Assembly: GCF_005222705.1 (NCBI RefSeq)
Contig: NZ_STGF01000012.1
Span: 1 to 64,000 of the forward strand
DNA length: 64,000 nucleotides
Source of the DNA: Paenibacillus sp. SY21-1
GTDB lineage: Bacteria; Bacillota; Bacilli; Paenibacillales; Paenibacillaceae
Reading direction: 5' to 3'
Made by a program: the position numbers and the translations under genes. The notes beneath the pieces were generated by a model. The model made no database searches. It saw nothing but the letters and a program-made list of their open reading frames with translations, and was not told where the DNA came from. Shown piece after piece: positions 51,035-59,444 of the stretch (positions are counted from its first letter, which is position 1; the number at the start of each line of letters is the position of its first letter).

Positions 51035-51504
51035 AAGCGCACTCCCAATCAATCTTCAATGCCAGAACGAAACCGTTTGAACCACCGTTCACTGTAAAGA
51101 TAAAGTAAACACTTATATTTATTCTATAAGAATTAACATTTTCCTGCTAGATGCTTATAGAAACTTCCAAAGCTGGGCCTTAGGACTCCCTGAGCGATTC
51201 AAACAGCGCCCTGACACGATTAATGCAGCTTAACTTATATTATGGTAGTAGATTTCTTGCTCGAGCAATTACTTTATATTACAATAATCTCTAGTAGGCG
51301 GAAATGACGACCCGGCCTCTGCGCTGTCAAGCTTCAAGAATTCAGGCTCCATTGCTGCAGAATAACATGTTCCACGCCGCCCTTACCTCAAATAAAGAGC
51401 CCCAACCTGAGCGGTCGGGGCATACAGTTTGCTCTATTTCCCATTTAAACGATCTACAAGTCATTAATAACTTGAGTGAAAAGGCCCGCTTCGTTGTTAT
51501 CTGA
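51035..51504. other. Intergenic region between the Spo0E-like and protease genes
   Basis: A 12-bp palindrome TTGCTCGAGCAA (51257-51268) and the protease terminator (51393-51421) are the only structures seen. A plus-strand frame across 51304-51504 reads through the terminator and is rejected. Confidence 0.5.
51393..51421 (-). terminator. Terminator of the protease gene
   Basis: Minus-strand GCCCCGACC and GGTTGGGGC arms, loop GCTCA, followed by TCTTTATT. It is nearly identical to the hairpin at 53530-53558. Confidence 0.8.
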
Positions 51505-52893
51505 CTATCCTTGCATTAGCGAAACAGGAGTGTCGTAGGTAAATGTATATTGGTAGAATGTACTTCCGAGTAAAGAATTCGCATACCATGCAGGAGAAAC
51601 AAACATATTATCCCCATATTTAAAATTGTTAGAAGCTGTATAATCCGTTGTAATGCCCGATTGAACACCAACGAGCGCATAGTCCGATGCTCGATATACC
51701 GTTCCTCCACTATCCCCGCTACCTGCAATTGCCGTATACGTTCCGTCAATCAGTTTTCCATAGCCTGATCTTAAATCAGCTTCAAGAACAGTTATAGAAA
51801 AGCCATCGCCATAAGATACCGTTTTCCCTGTACTTACTACAGTCCCTCCTGTAATATTTGTCGTTCTGCCTGATTTATTTATGGCAAGTCCACTTTTTAT
51901 ACCACTTGCACCCACTGTAATATATGGCTTAAGCTGTCCATCAATTGCTCCAGTCCCGCTGTTTGTGGTATAGAATCGACTCGTCACCTGCATGGTCGTA
52001 TTAGTAAGTCGAATGAGTCCAAAATCATATTTTGCAGTTGTATTGTATCCGCTCCAATGTTGATAACCCAGAGTTTTGAAGCCATCGCTACTGTTTCCTT
52101 CAATAACCTCATAAGTTGACCCGCCAGCTACCGGTTTTTTTATACAGTGGCCTGCTGTAACCATATACGCCTGATTGTCCTTATGAGCAATGTAACCAGA
52201 AGAACATAATATATAATTGTTACTCCCATCAGAATCAGGCTTTATTTCTTGACCGCCACCTATGTTCGAAAAAGGATAGTCACGGGCGTAAGTAGTCTCC
52301 GGGAGATTGCCGGTTCGAATTACATTCAAGTCTTCTGAACCAAATTTTTCAAGTAACATCTGCAACTGCTCATCACCCAGATTAGCCTCTACATCAATTA
52401 CCTGAGTTTCCGTGTTATAACCTACAGAGTATGCGCTTTTATATACTTCATCAAGGAATGAACTCACTTGTTCTTGTAGTTTGCGAAACTCCTTAATTTC
52501 TTTTTTAGCTGTGACGAACTTAACTTTTAGCCCTAGCTTTTGCTCTAAATCTTTCCTTAACTCTTTCATTTCAACTCTGTCTTCTTTGGCGACGACAAAC
52601 ACGACTTTAAGATCATCAAGATTAGAATTATCAAAATAGTAATCGGTTAATTCATCAATGGCTTCAGAATTAATTCCATCAACGGTCTCATCCTTGTTTA
52701 GAAAAACTTTTGCTGGAAACCTTTCTCTAAATGTCGCTTCCAGTATGGGAATTACCTCTTTTTGAAATTCAACTATCTTGTCGTAATTAGCCATTGTCTC
52801 CTCTTTCATGCTCGCTTCGGTAGCAGGCAAACTCCAATTCCCCGCTGCTAACAAGGTACAGCATAACATAATTGCTAGCAAAAACTTCTTCAT
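51505..52893 (-). CDS. Secreted chymotrypsin-fold serine protease (S1, alpha-lytic/streptogrisin-like)
   Basis: A 462-residue pre-pro-protease. A signal peptide (MKKFLLAIMLCCTLLAAGNWS) is followed by a charged pro-region (about 30-205). The catalytic domain (about 215-455) has His in VTAGHC, Asp in KYDFGLIRL and Ser in GSGDSGGTVY, with the usual order and spacing. The pro-region likely assists folding, as in alpha-lytic protease. The gene is AT-rich relative to its surroundings and pairs with a lipoprotein gene 46 bp upstream on the same strand. AGGAG lies about 12 nt before the ATG. Confidence 0.9.
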   Translation of the reverse strand: MKKFLLAIMLCCTLLAAGNWSLPATEASMKEETMANYDKIVEFQKEVIPILEATFRERFPAKVFLNKDETVDGINSEAIDELTDYYFDNSNLDDLKVVFVVAKEDRVEMKELRKDLEQKLGLKVKFVTAKKEIKEFRKLQEQVSSFLDEVYKSAYSVGYNTETQVIDVEANLGDEQLQMLLEKFGSEDLNVIRTGNLPETTYARDYPFSNIGGGQEIKPDSDGSNNYILCSSGYIAHKDNQAYMVTAGHCIKKPVAGGSTYEVIEGNSSDGFKTLGYQHWSGYNTTAKYDFGLIRLTNTTMQVTSRFYTTNSGTGAIDGQLKPYITVGASGIKSGLAINKSGRTTNITGGTVVSTGKTVSYGDGFSITVLEADLRSGYGKLIDGTYTAIAGSGDSGGTVYRASDYALVGVQSGITTDYTASNNFKYGDNMFVSPAWYANSLLGSTFYQYTFTYDTPVSLMQG

Positions 52894-52939
52894 GATTCTA
52901 AATCACTCCTATATTAGTATCAGAATACCTGATTCTGTT

Positions 52940-53353
52940 TTATAGATGGGAAACCGCTTTATCTATTTGCTCTTTATATTTCTTCAAATCACCCATTGGT
53001 GCAAAATGAACAATTAAAGCATTGTCATAAATGTAATTATTAAAATTAGTTAGTGTAGAAATCGTGTAATGCTGATGATCAATCGCGTTCTTTGCTGCTT
53101 CGTTTGAACTAAAAAAATAAACAAGTATATAGTCCGCTTCCTCATTGTCGAGCTTTACCCAGTATTTATAAGGTATTGCCCCCTCCAGTTCGTTATCAGA
53201 CTGCAAACCTTCATTCTCTAACTTGAATCCTTGCTCTATGAAAGAGGTCTCTATTCGTTTAAGAAGATTTTCCTTATGAATATCCTCATTACTGCACCCA
53301 GCAACAATAAAAATAAATGATATGGCCAAGAATATTTGTAAAGCCCTTAACAT
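52940..53353 (-). CDS. Small AT-rich lipoprotein, unknown
   Basis: A 137-residue protein with a lipoprotein signal peptide ending IFIVAGCS (Cys about 20) and a mixed alpha/beta body, including EADYILVYFFSSNEAAKNAIDH and LKKYKEQIDKAV. I do not recognise the family. GGAGGGG lies 6 nt before ATG 53353. It probably shares a transcript with the protease downstream and could be its partner or inhibitor (guess from position). Confidence 0.75.
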   Translation of the reverse strand: MLRALQIFLAISFIFIVAGCSNEDIHKENLLKRIETSFIEQGFKLENEGLQSDNELEGAIPYKYWVKLDNEEADYILVYFFSSNEAAKNAIDHQHYTISTLTNFNNYIYDNALIVHFAPMGDLKKYKEQIDKAVSHL

Positions 53354-53529
53354 TTCAACCCCTCCGTCCAATCCTATTATTATTTAGAATAAAAGTAAAT
53401 AACTTTTTTACCATAACTATCCTTTACCAAGATACTAACGTAAGGCTTATTCAAAACGAATACAGTCAATTATTGTAACGAATTCCAAATGCCTAATGTT
53501 GCACTTAAATATCGATTCCCACTCATCAT

Positions 53530-53558
53530 AAAAAAAACCCCAACCTAAGCGGTCGGGG
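53530..53558 (-). terminator. Terminator of the stalk-domain protein gene
   Basis: Minus-strand CCCCGACC and GGTTGGGG arms around GCTTA followed by T8. It shares CAACCT(A/G)AGCGGTCGGGGCA with 51399-51421. Confidence 0.88.
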
Positions 53559-53612
53559 CACACAACTTATTCCATGTCCTTACAACCGACTCTTTGCCTG
53601 CCTGTCCTTGCC

Positions 53613-54602
53613 TTAGCTTAAAGACTTCTTGGCATCGTCGATCGTTTTCTGAAATGATTTCCGGTATTCCGCTATAATATCCGTGCTGTAGCCGTTGGAT
53701 GTCAGCTTGGCAGAAGTAGCGGTCATAATAACTTCAAACTTGGCTGTGCAAGCATCCAGCTCGGATTGGCCTCTTGCCTTCAAGCTTTCTTTGACGGAAG
53801 CGTCGGCAGCGTCCTTGTAATCGAGATAGGTAGAGGTCAGCTGTATGAAGCAAGCTTGTCTCAGGGATGACAGGCTCGCTTCCGCTTCAGCCGTAATCTG
53901 CTCGTATGTCGGCTTGGTCACGACTCCGCCTCCCGCGCCAGGCACCGCACCGCCGCCGCCTGTAGCCGGCGGTACTGTACCGCCTGTGCCGCTGCCTGCT
54001 TCACCGCCGGTGCTTCCGTTGCCGGCGCCAGGGTTGACGCCGCCATTGCCCTGCTCTGCCTTGTAGGCTTCGGATTCGCCGCTAACCGTTTTGGACTTCG
54101 GGTCCCAGCCGATCGCCGTTCCGACAGATTCGGCCAGAAAACGGACCGGAACATAAATCGAGCCGTTGAAGTTGTAAATGTCCTGCCCCTCGGGCAGCTT
54201 CTTCTCTTTGCCGTCGAACAGCAGCTTCGCTTGCTGCGGCTTCACGTCAAGCTTCACGCTGGCTTGCGGCTTAACCGCGCCTGCACTTGCCTGCTGCAAG
54301 TTGGCGCGCAGCTTCTCGCGCTCCGCGTCCGTAGGCTCGCTGACCGTGACCTGCTTTCCATCCCAGCCTACCTTCTTCAGCAGCGCATACGAGATATACC
54401 GAACCGGTACATAGACGCGACCATCATAGATAAAAGAATACTGCTTCTCCGGCAGCTTAAGCTCCTGCCCGTCAAACACAAGCGTTACCGATTGTGTCGT
54501 TACCTTCACCGTCTTTGCCGTTGCAGCCGCCGCTCCAAGCGGCGACAGGCATAGAATAATAGTCATCATAAGCGCTACAATTGCCACTTTGCCTTGTTTC
54601 AT
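53613..54602 (-). CDS. Secreted protein with two copper-amine-oxidase-N (stalk) domains and a cysteine-pair C-terminal domain
   Basis: A 329-residue protein. A signal peptide (about 1-27, ending AAAATA) precedes two stalk-domain repeats (about 33-95 and 112-178), each with VYVPVR(Y/F)(I/L) and a following VGW or IGWD motif, common in Paenibacillus exported proteins. A Gly-rich linker (about 185-225) leads to a helical C-terminal region with two Cys 34 residues apart (RQACF and LDACTA). This last region resembles the C-terminus of the next gene upstream. Role unknown; cell-wall association likely. Confidence 0.85.
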   Translation of the reverse strand: MKQGKVAIVALMMTIILCLSPLGAAAATAKTVKVTTQSVTLVFDGQELKLPEKQYSFIYDGRVYVPVRYISYALLKKVGWDGKQVTVSEPTDAEREKLRANLQQASAGAVKPQASVKLDVKPQQAKLLFDGKEKKLPEGQDIYNFNGSIYVPVRFLAESVGTAIGWDPKSKTVSGESEAYKAEQGNGGVNPGAGNGSTGGEAGSGTGGTVPPATGGGGAVPGAGGGVVTKPTYEQITAEAEASLSSLRQACFIQLTSTYLDYKDAADASVKESLKARGQSELDACTAKFEVIMTATSAKLTSNGYSTDIIAEYRKSFQKTIDDAKKSLS

Positions 54603-54686
54603 TTGTCCGTTCTCGCTCCCTTTTCACAAAATAACCGCTTGCCCCGCATCGCTGACGCCATGCCTCAGACAAACTCCGTCCTCCGC

Positions 54687-55466
54687 TTAGCTCCAGGCGT
54701 TCGCAATAACTGCGAGCGCATCCGTTCTGGCTTTGGACTTCGCTTCCTCGTATTGCGCGCTCCAGCTTGGCATAGCCATGTCTGCGATGCCGGCCGCTTC
54801 ATAATCGGCCTTCGCCTGGCCCAGCAGCGCATTAAATTGCCCGTCGCAATCCGCTTCCGCAGCAGCCACCTTGGACAAATACTTCGACTGGATCGTTTCC
54901 AGCGAAGCATCCTCATCGGCCTTCAGCTCCTGTGCGATTTGCCCGGCCAGCCTGGTGCTTGCTGCCAGACAGGAGGCCTTCAAGCCATCCATCTTGGCCG
55001 CATAAGCGACGTCGATCTCCAGCTTCTTCTTCTCCTTATCCGTTGCCGTGCTGCCGCCGTCCTGCGGCTTCGTGCCGCTTCCTCCCGGTGCCGCCGTTGT
55101 CGCAGGCTTGTCCGTCGCTGCGGGCTGCTGCCCGCTGTTGCCCGACACGCCCCCGCCGCTGCTCGTCCCATTGCCGCCAGTCGCTTGGCCTGCGTCCGTT
55201 CCGTTGCCCGTAGGCTGGCCCGCAGCTTCACCGTCAGTCTGACCTTGCTGCTCGCCGCCGTTCCCGCCCGGGGCCGATTGATCCGGCTGCGGCGTTTCGC
55301 CCGGCTGCTCCGAAGGCAGCGGCGATTGCGATTGCTCGGCAATTTCCTGATTAAGCTTGTCCACCTCGTTCAGCTTATGGTTGAGACTAACGCCGCCATA
55401 AACGGCTAGTCCTGCGACAATCGCCGCGCCTGCCGCGATTGCAGCTATTTTCCGCTTTTTGTCCAT
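54687..55466 (-). CDS. Membrane-anchored protein with low-complexity linker and cysteine-pair helical domain
   Basis: A 259-residue protein with one N-terminal helix (IAAIAAGAAIVAGLAVYGGV, about 7-26), a disordered Gly/Thr/Gln/Pro-rich stretch (about 48-140), then a helical domain (about 145-259) with two Cys 41 residues apart (KASCLAAS and EADCDGQF). The domain and overall layout resemble the C-terminus of the product of the downstream gene 84 bp away, so the two probably work together or arose by duplication. The ribosome-binding site (AGAGAAG) is weak. Confidence 0.78.
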   Translation of the reverse strand: MDKKRKIAAIAAGAAIVAGLAVYGGVSLNHKLNEVDKLNQEIAEQSQSPLPSEQPGETPQPDQSAPGGNGGEQQGQTDGEAAGQPTGNGTDAGQATGGNGTSSGGGVSGNSGQQPAATDKPATTAAPGGSGTKPQDGGSTATDKEKKKLEIDVAYAAKMDGLKASCLAASTRLAGQIAQELKADEDASLETIQSKYLSKVAAAEADCDGQFNALLGQAKADYEAAGIADMAMPSWSAQYEEAKSKARTDALAVIANAWS

Positions 55467-55542
55467 CTTCTCTGTTGCGCAGCCATCCGGCCGTTCTTGC
55501 TTCGGCTCCGTCCGCGCTCTCCTTCTGTCGGTATCATTACAT

Positions 55543-56308
55543 TCAGCTCTGTATCCTTTGCTTGACTATTCTTCTGAGCTCTACAAAATCATCAGGCAAT
55601 CGTTCTTCATCAAGCTTCATTAACGATTTGGCGATTTGAAGCTCTTTCACAGTACCCTGAAGCGATCGTCCTGAACGATCCGTTACGTTAAACATAGATA
55701 ATGAGAATAATGATTTCATAATCTTTTTACCGCTTATCAATTGCAGCCAACGGCCTTGGCCCATGGCGCAGCGTTCCTGTCCGGCGATCATATCCTGCAG
55801 GCGCGTCTCAAACAGGTGTACAAGCTTTTCTTTACTCAAAAGCTCCTGATCCGCCTGCAATTTTCGCTCAAATTCAGGTCTGCTCAGCAATTTATTAATG
55901 GCTGCTTCTCTGTTCTGATAGGCTTCGGTTTCTCTAGCAATAGTAATCCAGTTCATACGACATAAGTCTCTCGCTTTAATAACCGCATAATTGGCCGCAT
56001 CCAGAAAGACGCGCTTCGTTGCTTCTCTCTCCAGAAAGCTATTCAAATCCTGTTGATTGCCATCAAAAAATGGTGAATGAACTACAAATGCCGGATCAAT
56101 AAAATAATTTTCCAATTCTTTTCGACGCCAAAGCAGCACTGGAAACATAATCCGAACGTCCCATCTGCTCAACTTCAATGACAGTATCCCATTTCAAGAG
56201 TTCCTCAATCGACACTTTGTCTATCGAATCAGCTTCTCCTTCAACAAAGAGAATATGCTCGGCATTTTGCCTAACATCCTCCGATCTCGGTCTGTTTACT
56301 ATCTCCAT
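55543..56308 (-). pseudogene. Broken DUF4435 (AriB-like TOPRIM effector) gene
   Basis: Two overlapping frames hold the two ends of one family. The first (56308-56096) begins MEIVNRPRSEDV and carries ILFVEGEADS, the TOPRIM Glu motif. The second (frame from about 56178 to 55543) carries PVLLWRRKELENYFIDP, the RREIENYLL signature of DUF4435, and about 180 further residues. The DNA between the two motifs encodes only about 42 residues, where intact members have roughly 60-100, and the DxD of the TOPRIM site is missing. I infer an internal deletion that also shifted the frame. It follows the AAA ATPase gene by 20 bp. A sequencing error could explain the frame but not the missing DxD. Confidence 0.65.
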
Positions 56309-56328
56309 GTCCGGCTACGCACCCCAAT

Positions 56329-57402
56329 CTACTTGGCGATTAGCAATCTTCTATCCGCATCCACAGAAGCAAATACATCTTCGGAGTGAGTCGCAATAAT
56401 GTATTGGTTATGCGGGCATAACTTGAATAGCTGATTTATAAAGCTTTTATGCCATTCGGCATTCAAATGCAGCTCAGGTTCATCAATAAGCACGATCCCG
56501 CGCGTATTTTTGGTATATTTCCAAATAAGAAAAAGGGTTGATATGATTTCTTTCTGTCCTGAACTAAGTCCGTCGAAAGAACAGGTTTCACCCGTATTCC
56601 CAATGGAAATTCTGAACTCAAACGTGTTACGCACAGTTGGGCGCAATCCCATAATCTCTCCTCCGGCAAAAGTTCGGAGTAATTGATTAATGACCCACAA
56701 TGTCTCTTCTGACTCTTCGTGCTTGAAGTTCACGATCAGATTTGCATTCCCCATCATGGCTCGCAGAATTTCGGATTTAAACGAACTGTACGTGCTTCTA
56801 GGCTTCTTGAAGTTCCTATATACCATACTCTCCTCGTTCATTAACGAATCCAGATCGACACTGCCCTCCTGAACCTTGCGATAGCCATGAAAGTACAGCA
56901 ATGGAGACATGATTAACGGATCTGAGTACACTCCCGTGACAGAGTAGATAAATCTTTCGAGCAGCGACTTTCTTGTCAGGTTCTTCTCATCCCGACCGGC
57001 ATAGAACCACTCTTTAATACGTTTAAAGTCTCCATGAACCTCTAGGCGGCTCCTGTTAAAAGTAATGCCTGCAACAATTAATTCACCATCGGCTTCAAAC
57101 TCGCCAAAAATAGCAGCTTCTTTGTAGCCCCCTCGTATGTATAAGTCCCGAACATCTATGGGGTATTCAAACTTCTCGTACAGCTCCTGCAGATTTACAG
57201 ATTTATTATAAATAGAAGCCATAATTAGCCATGAGCATGCTTCCAATATAGTAGTCTTGCCTACTCCGTTCTTGCTGCCTATCACAACAATTTCCGGGTC
57301 ATTCAACATAAGTGGAGGCGGAAAATTAATTTCAAGTTTATCGATTGCACGGAAACCCTCGATTGTCAATTTTCTCAACATTAAAGTAGAATTATTATTC
57401 AT
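56329..57402 (-). CDS. AAA_15/OLD-like ATPase, AriA-like (PARIS-type defence)
   Basis: A 357-residue ABC-type ATPase of the SMC/OLD class. Walker A is GSKNGVGKTTILE (about 42-54), the signature is FDGLSSGQKEI (about 282-292), Walker B is GIVLIDEPELHLN (about 308-320) and the switch His is in IIATHSEDV. The start LRKLTIEGFRAIDKLEINF is typical of AAA_15. It is paired with a DUF4435 gene directly downstream, which is the arrangement of PARIS (AriA-AriB), where the ATPase senses phage anti-restriction proteins and releases the effector. AT-rich. Intact, but its partner is broken. GGGGGG precedes the ATG at about 10 nt. Confidence 0.85.
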   Translation of the reverse strand: MNNNSTLMLRKLTIEGFRAIDKLEINFPPPLMLNDPEIVVIGSKNGVGKTTILEACSWLIMASIYNKSVNLQELYEKFEYPIDVRDLYIRGGYKEAAIFGEFEADGELIVAGITFNRSRLEVHGDFKRIKEWFYAGRDEKNLTRKSLLERFIYSVTGVYSDPLIMSPLLYFHGYRKVQEGSVDLDSLMNEESMVYRNFKKPRSTYSSFKSEILRAMMGNANLIVNFKHEESEETLWVINQLLRTFAGGEIMGLRPTVRNTFEFRISIGNTGETCSFDGLSSGQKEIISTLFLIWKYTKNTRGIVLIDEPELHLNAEWHKSFINQLFKLCPHNQYIIATHSEDVFASVDADRRLLIAK

Positions 57403-57500
57403 TATACTTCAACCCCCCATTCTTAACAGATTTAACGCTTGCATTCTACTATTATCGTGTCCAGTCACCACCTTATATATTACACCAGTTCCTATAAAAT

Positions 57501-57542
57501 ATCCCCTGCTCGCAAACTTTTTCTCTTTGCGAGCAAGGGATA
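57501..57542 (-). terminator. Terminator of the rmlCD genes
   Basis: Minus-strand ATCCCTTGCTCGCAAA and TTTGCGAGCAGGGGAT arms (16 bp, two imperfect positions), then ATTTTATAGG. Confidence 0.75.
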
Positions 57543-57597
57543 AGTGGTTTGCAAATAGTAGGGAATAACTCGGCTACATTCATTCTTCCATGGTAGC

Positions 57598-58449
57598 TTA
57601 TGACTTGCTGCTCCAGCTATTCAAAAACCGGCCCACAGCATCCTCCCAAGCCGGGAGCCGTCCAAAACCGCTATCCTCCAGCTTCTGCTTGGATAATCGT
57701 GAATTGGCGGGACGTACAGCCGCAGTCGGGTAATCCGCGGTAGCGATGCCCTCCACTCGAACCGCTGCGCCCGCCTGGCGAAAAATCTCCGCTGCAAAAG
57801 CCGCCCAGCTGCAAAAGCCCTCGTTGGTCGCGTGATAAATGCCATAGCGATCTGTCGCAATCATATCCAGCAGCAGAACGGCCAGATCCGCCGTATAGGT
57901 CGGCGAGCCGTGCTGGTCGTTGACGACCCTCAGCGTATCCTTGCTCTCCGCGAGCCGCAGCATCGTTTTTACAAAGTTATGACCATGCAAGCCGAACACC
58001 CATGACACCCGCACGATAAAAGCTTCCTGCACCAGCTCCCGCACCGCCTGCTCACCCTCGTACTTCGTCTGGCCATAGACATTAATGGGCGCAGGCTGAT
58101 CCGTCTCCGTGAACGGCGTCTCCCCTTGCCCATCGAACACATAATCCGTGCTGATATACATCAATTTAATTCCCAAAGCTTGCGCTCCGGCCGCCAGATA
58201 ACGCGTTCCGTCCACATTCGCCCTTCGGCAGGCTTCCTCGTCTTGCTCCGCTAGATCTACCGCCGTATAGGCTCCGCAATGAATCATCGCATCCGGTCTG
58301 GTGAGCGCGAGAAACGCCTGAACCTTCGTCTCATCGGTGAAATCCAGCTGCGAGCGCCCCGTCCCAATCATCCGATGCCCGCGCTTCTTGCCTTCCAGCA
58401 GCACATCATGGCCAAGCTGGCCATCCCGTCCGGTTACCAGAATATTCAT
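57598..58449 (-). CDS. rfbD: dTDP-4-dehydrorhamnose reductase
   Basis: A 283-residue SDR enzyme that makes dTDP-L-rhamnose with NADPH in the last step of the pathway. The Rossmann motif is VTGRDGQLGHDV (about 5-16), the family motif YISTDYVFDG is near 105-114, and the catalytic Tyr-Lys is in YGQTKYEGE (about 131-139). The start lies 3 bp after rfbC, with AGGGGTG ahead inside that gene's end. rfbA and rfbB are not in the window, so they must lie elsewhere. GC is like the backbone, unlike the polysaccharide genes to the right. Confidence 0.94.
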   Translation of the reverse strand: MNILVTGRDGQLGHDVLLEGKKRGHRMIGTGRSQLDFTDETKVQAFLALTRPDAMIHCGAYTAVDLAEQDEEACRRANVDGTRYLAAGAQALGIKLMYISTDYVFDGQGETPFTETDQPAPINVYGQTKYEGEQAVRELVQEAFIVRVSWVFGLHGHNFVKTMLRLAESKDTLRVVNDQHGSPTYTADLAVLLLDMIATDRYGIYHATNEGFCSWAAFAAEIFRQAGAAVRVEGIATADYPTAAVRPANSRLSKQKLEDSGFGRLPAWEDAVGRFLNSWSSKS

Positions 58450-58452
58450 TGG

Positions 58453-59013
58453 TCACCCCTTATAACGAAAATGATGCTCCGCATGTTGCAGCAAAGGCGC
58501 TTTTGCATCCTTTTCCGACAGCACGGGAGCGTCCGACAGCGGCCAATCGATGCCGATAGCCGAATCGTTCCAGGCAATCCCGCGATCGCAGTCCGGCGCA
58601 TACAGCTCATCGACCTTATATTGCACCTGCACATCATCCGTTAGCGTCTGAAAGCCGTGCGCGAAGCCCCTCGGCACAAGCAACTGCCGCCGGTTGACCG
58701 CGCTTAGCTCTACTCCATACCATTGCCCATAGGTTGGACTGCCTTTCCTAATATCTACGGCCACATCAAAAATAGCCCCCTGCGTACACCGAACCAGCTT
58801 CGTCTGCGCCTTAGGCTCAAGCTGATAATGCAGGCCGCGGAGCGTTCCCTTGGTTGCAGAGAAAGAGTGATTGTCCTGCACAAAATGCAGCATTAACCCT
58901 CGCTCGCGAAACCTCGCCTCGCTGTACGTTTCCATAAACCAGCCGCGGCGGTCTCCGTGGAGAGTGGGCTCGATGATGAGCAGATCCGGAAGATGTGTTG
59001 AATTTATGATCAT
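58453..59013 (-). CDS. rfbC: dTDP-4-dehydrorhamnose 3,5-epimerase
   Basis: A 186-residue cupin-fold epimerase. Key residues are His in LRGLHYQ (about 62), Asp in VAVDIRKGSPTYG, Tyr in VQYKVDELY and the family signature VPRGFAHGFQTL (about 113-124). It works just before rfbD in dTDP-L-rhamnose synthesis. The GGGAAGG ribosome-binding site sits in the 3' arm of a 14-bp hairpin (59020-59063). Confidence 0.94.
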   Translation of the reverse strand: MIINSTHLPDLLIIEPTLHGDRRGWFMETYSEARFRERGLMLHFVQDNHSFSATKGTLRGLHYQLEPKAQTKLVRCTQGAIFDVAVDIRKGSPTYGQWYGVELSAVNRRQLLVPRGFAHGFQTLTDDVQVQYKVDELYAPDCDRGIAWNDSAIGIDWPLSDAPVLSEKDAKAPLLQHAEHHFRYKG

Positions 59014-59019
59014 AAAAGT

Positions 59020-59063
59020 CGCCCTTCCCGAATTGTAGTAACGCAGTTTATTCGGGAGGGGCG
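59020..59063 (-). promoter_or_regulatory. Hairpin in the rfbC leader that covers its ribosome-binding site
   Basis: On the transcript, CGCCCCTCCCGAAT pairs with ATTCGGGAAGGGCG (one mismatch in 14) across a 16-nt loop. The 3' arm includes the Shine-Dalgarno GGGAAGG, and ACTTTT follows before the ATG. It could act as a translational switch or weak attenuator. Confidence 0.6.
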
Positions 59064-59341
59064 GGAAAAGTGTAGTTTAATATATAAAATACCACTAATG
59101 TAGCATGACACATTTAAATCTCCCAACCACATGGGATGCCATTAGTAACTGCGCGTGTCAGTAATTGCATTGTATCAAACTTTATTTTATCTTCGATTCT
59201 TGCCAAACCACCCAAAGCGAACCAAAGTCAAGTATTGCATATTAAATGTGGTTAGTGATAGGGCTTGCTATTGCATCTTTATGGTTTTTAATTCACAAGA
59301 ACTTGTTGATCGCATAAACAATGTATTAATTACCTAGATGT

Positions 59342-59365
59342 TGATATATATATATATAATATATC
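59342..59365. repeat. TA dinucleotide run
   Basis: TATATATATATA followed by ATATATC in the AT-rich gap ahead of the dehydrogenase stop codon. Confidence 0.6.
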
Positions 59366-59444
59366 AATCTTATTTCATTGCGTTTTATCATAATTCATTA
59401 TTTCATCATTAGAATATATTTAAAAGAGAAAACAAAGTTTATTA

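Larger units (their letters stand above)
59014..59444. other. Intergenic boundary between rfbC and the AT-rich polysaccharide genes
   Basis: Includes the rfbC leader hairpin (59020-59063) and a TA-rich run (59342-59365). GC content drops sharply from about 59065 rightwards. A plus-strand frame at 59155-59337 has no ribosome-binding site and is not called. Nothing else is recognised. Confidence 0.5.

Noticed and set aside
51304..51504. 66-codon plus-strand frame
   Set aside because: No ribosome-binding site, and it reads through the protease terminator.
59155..59337. 60-codon plus-strand frame in the AT-rich gap
   Set aside because: GTG start without a ribosome-binding site and no recognisable features.
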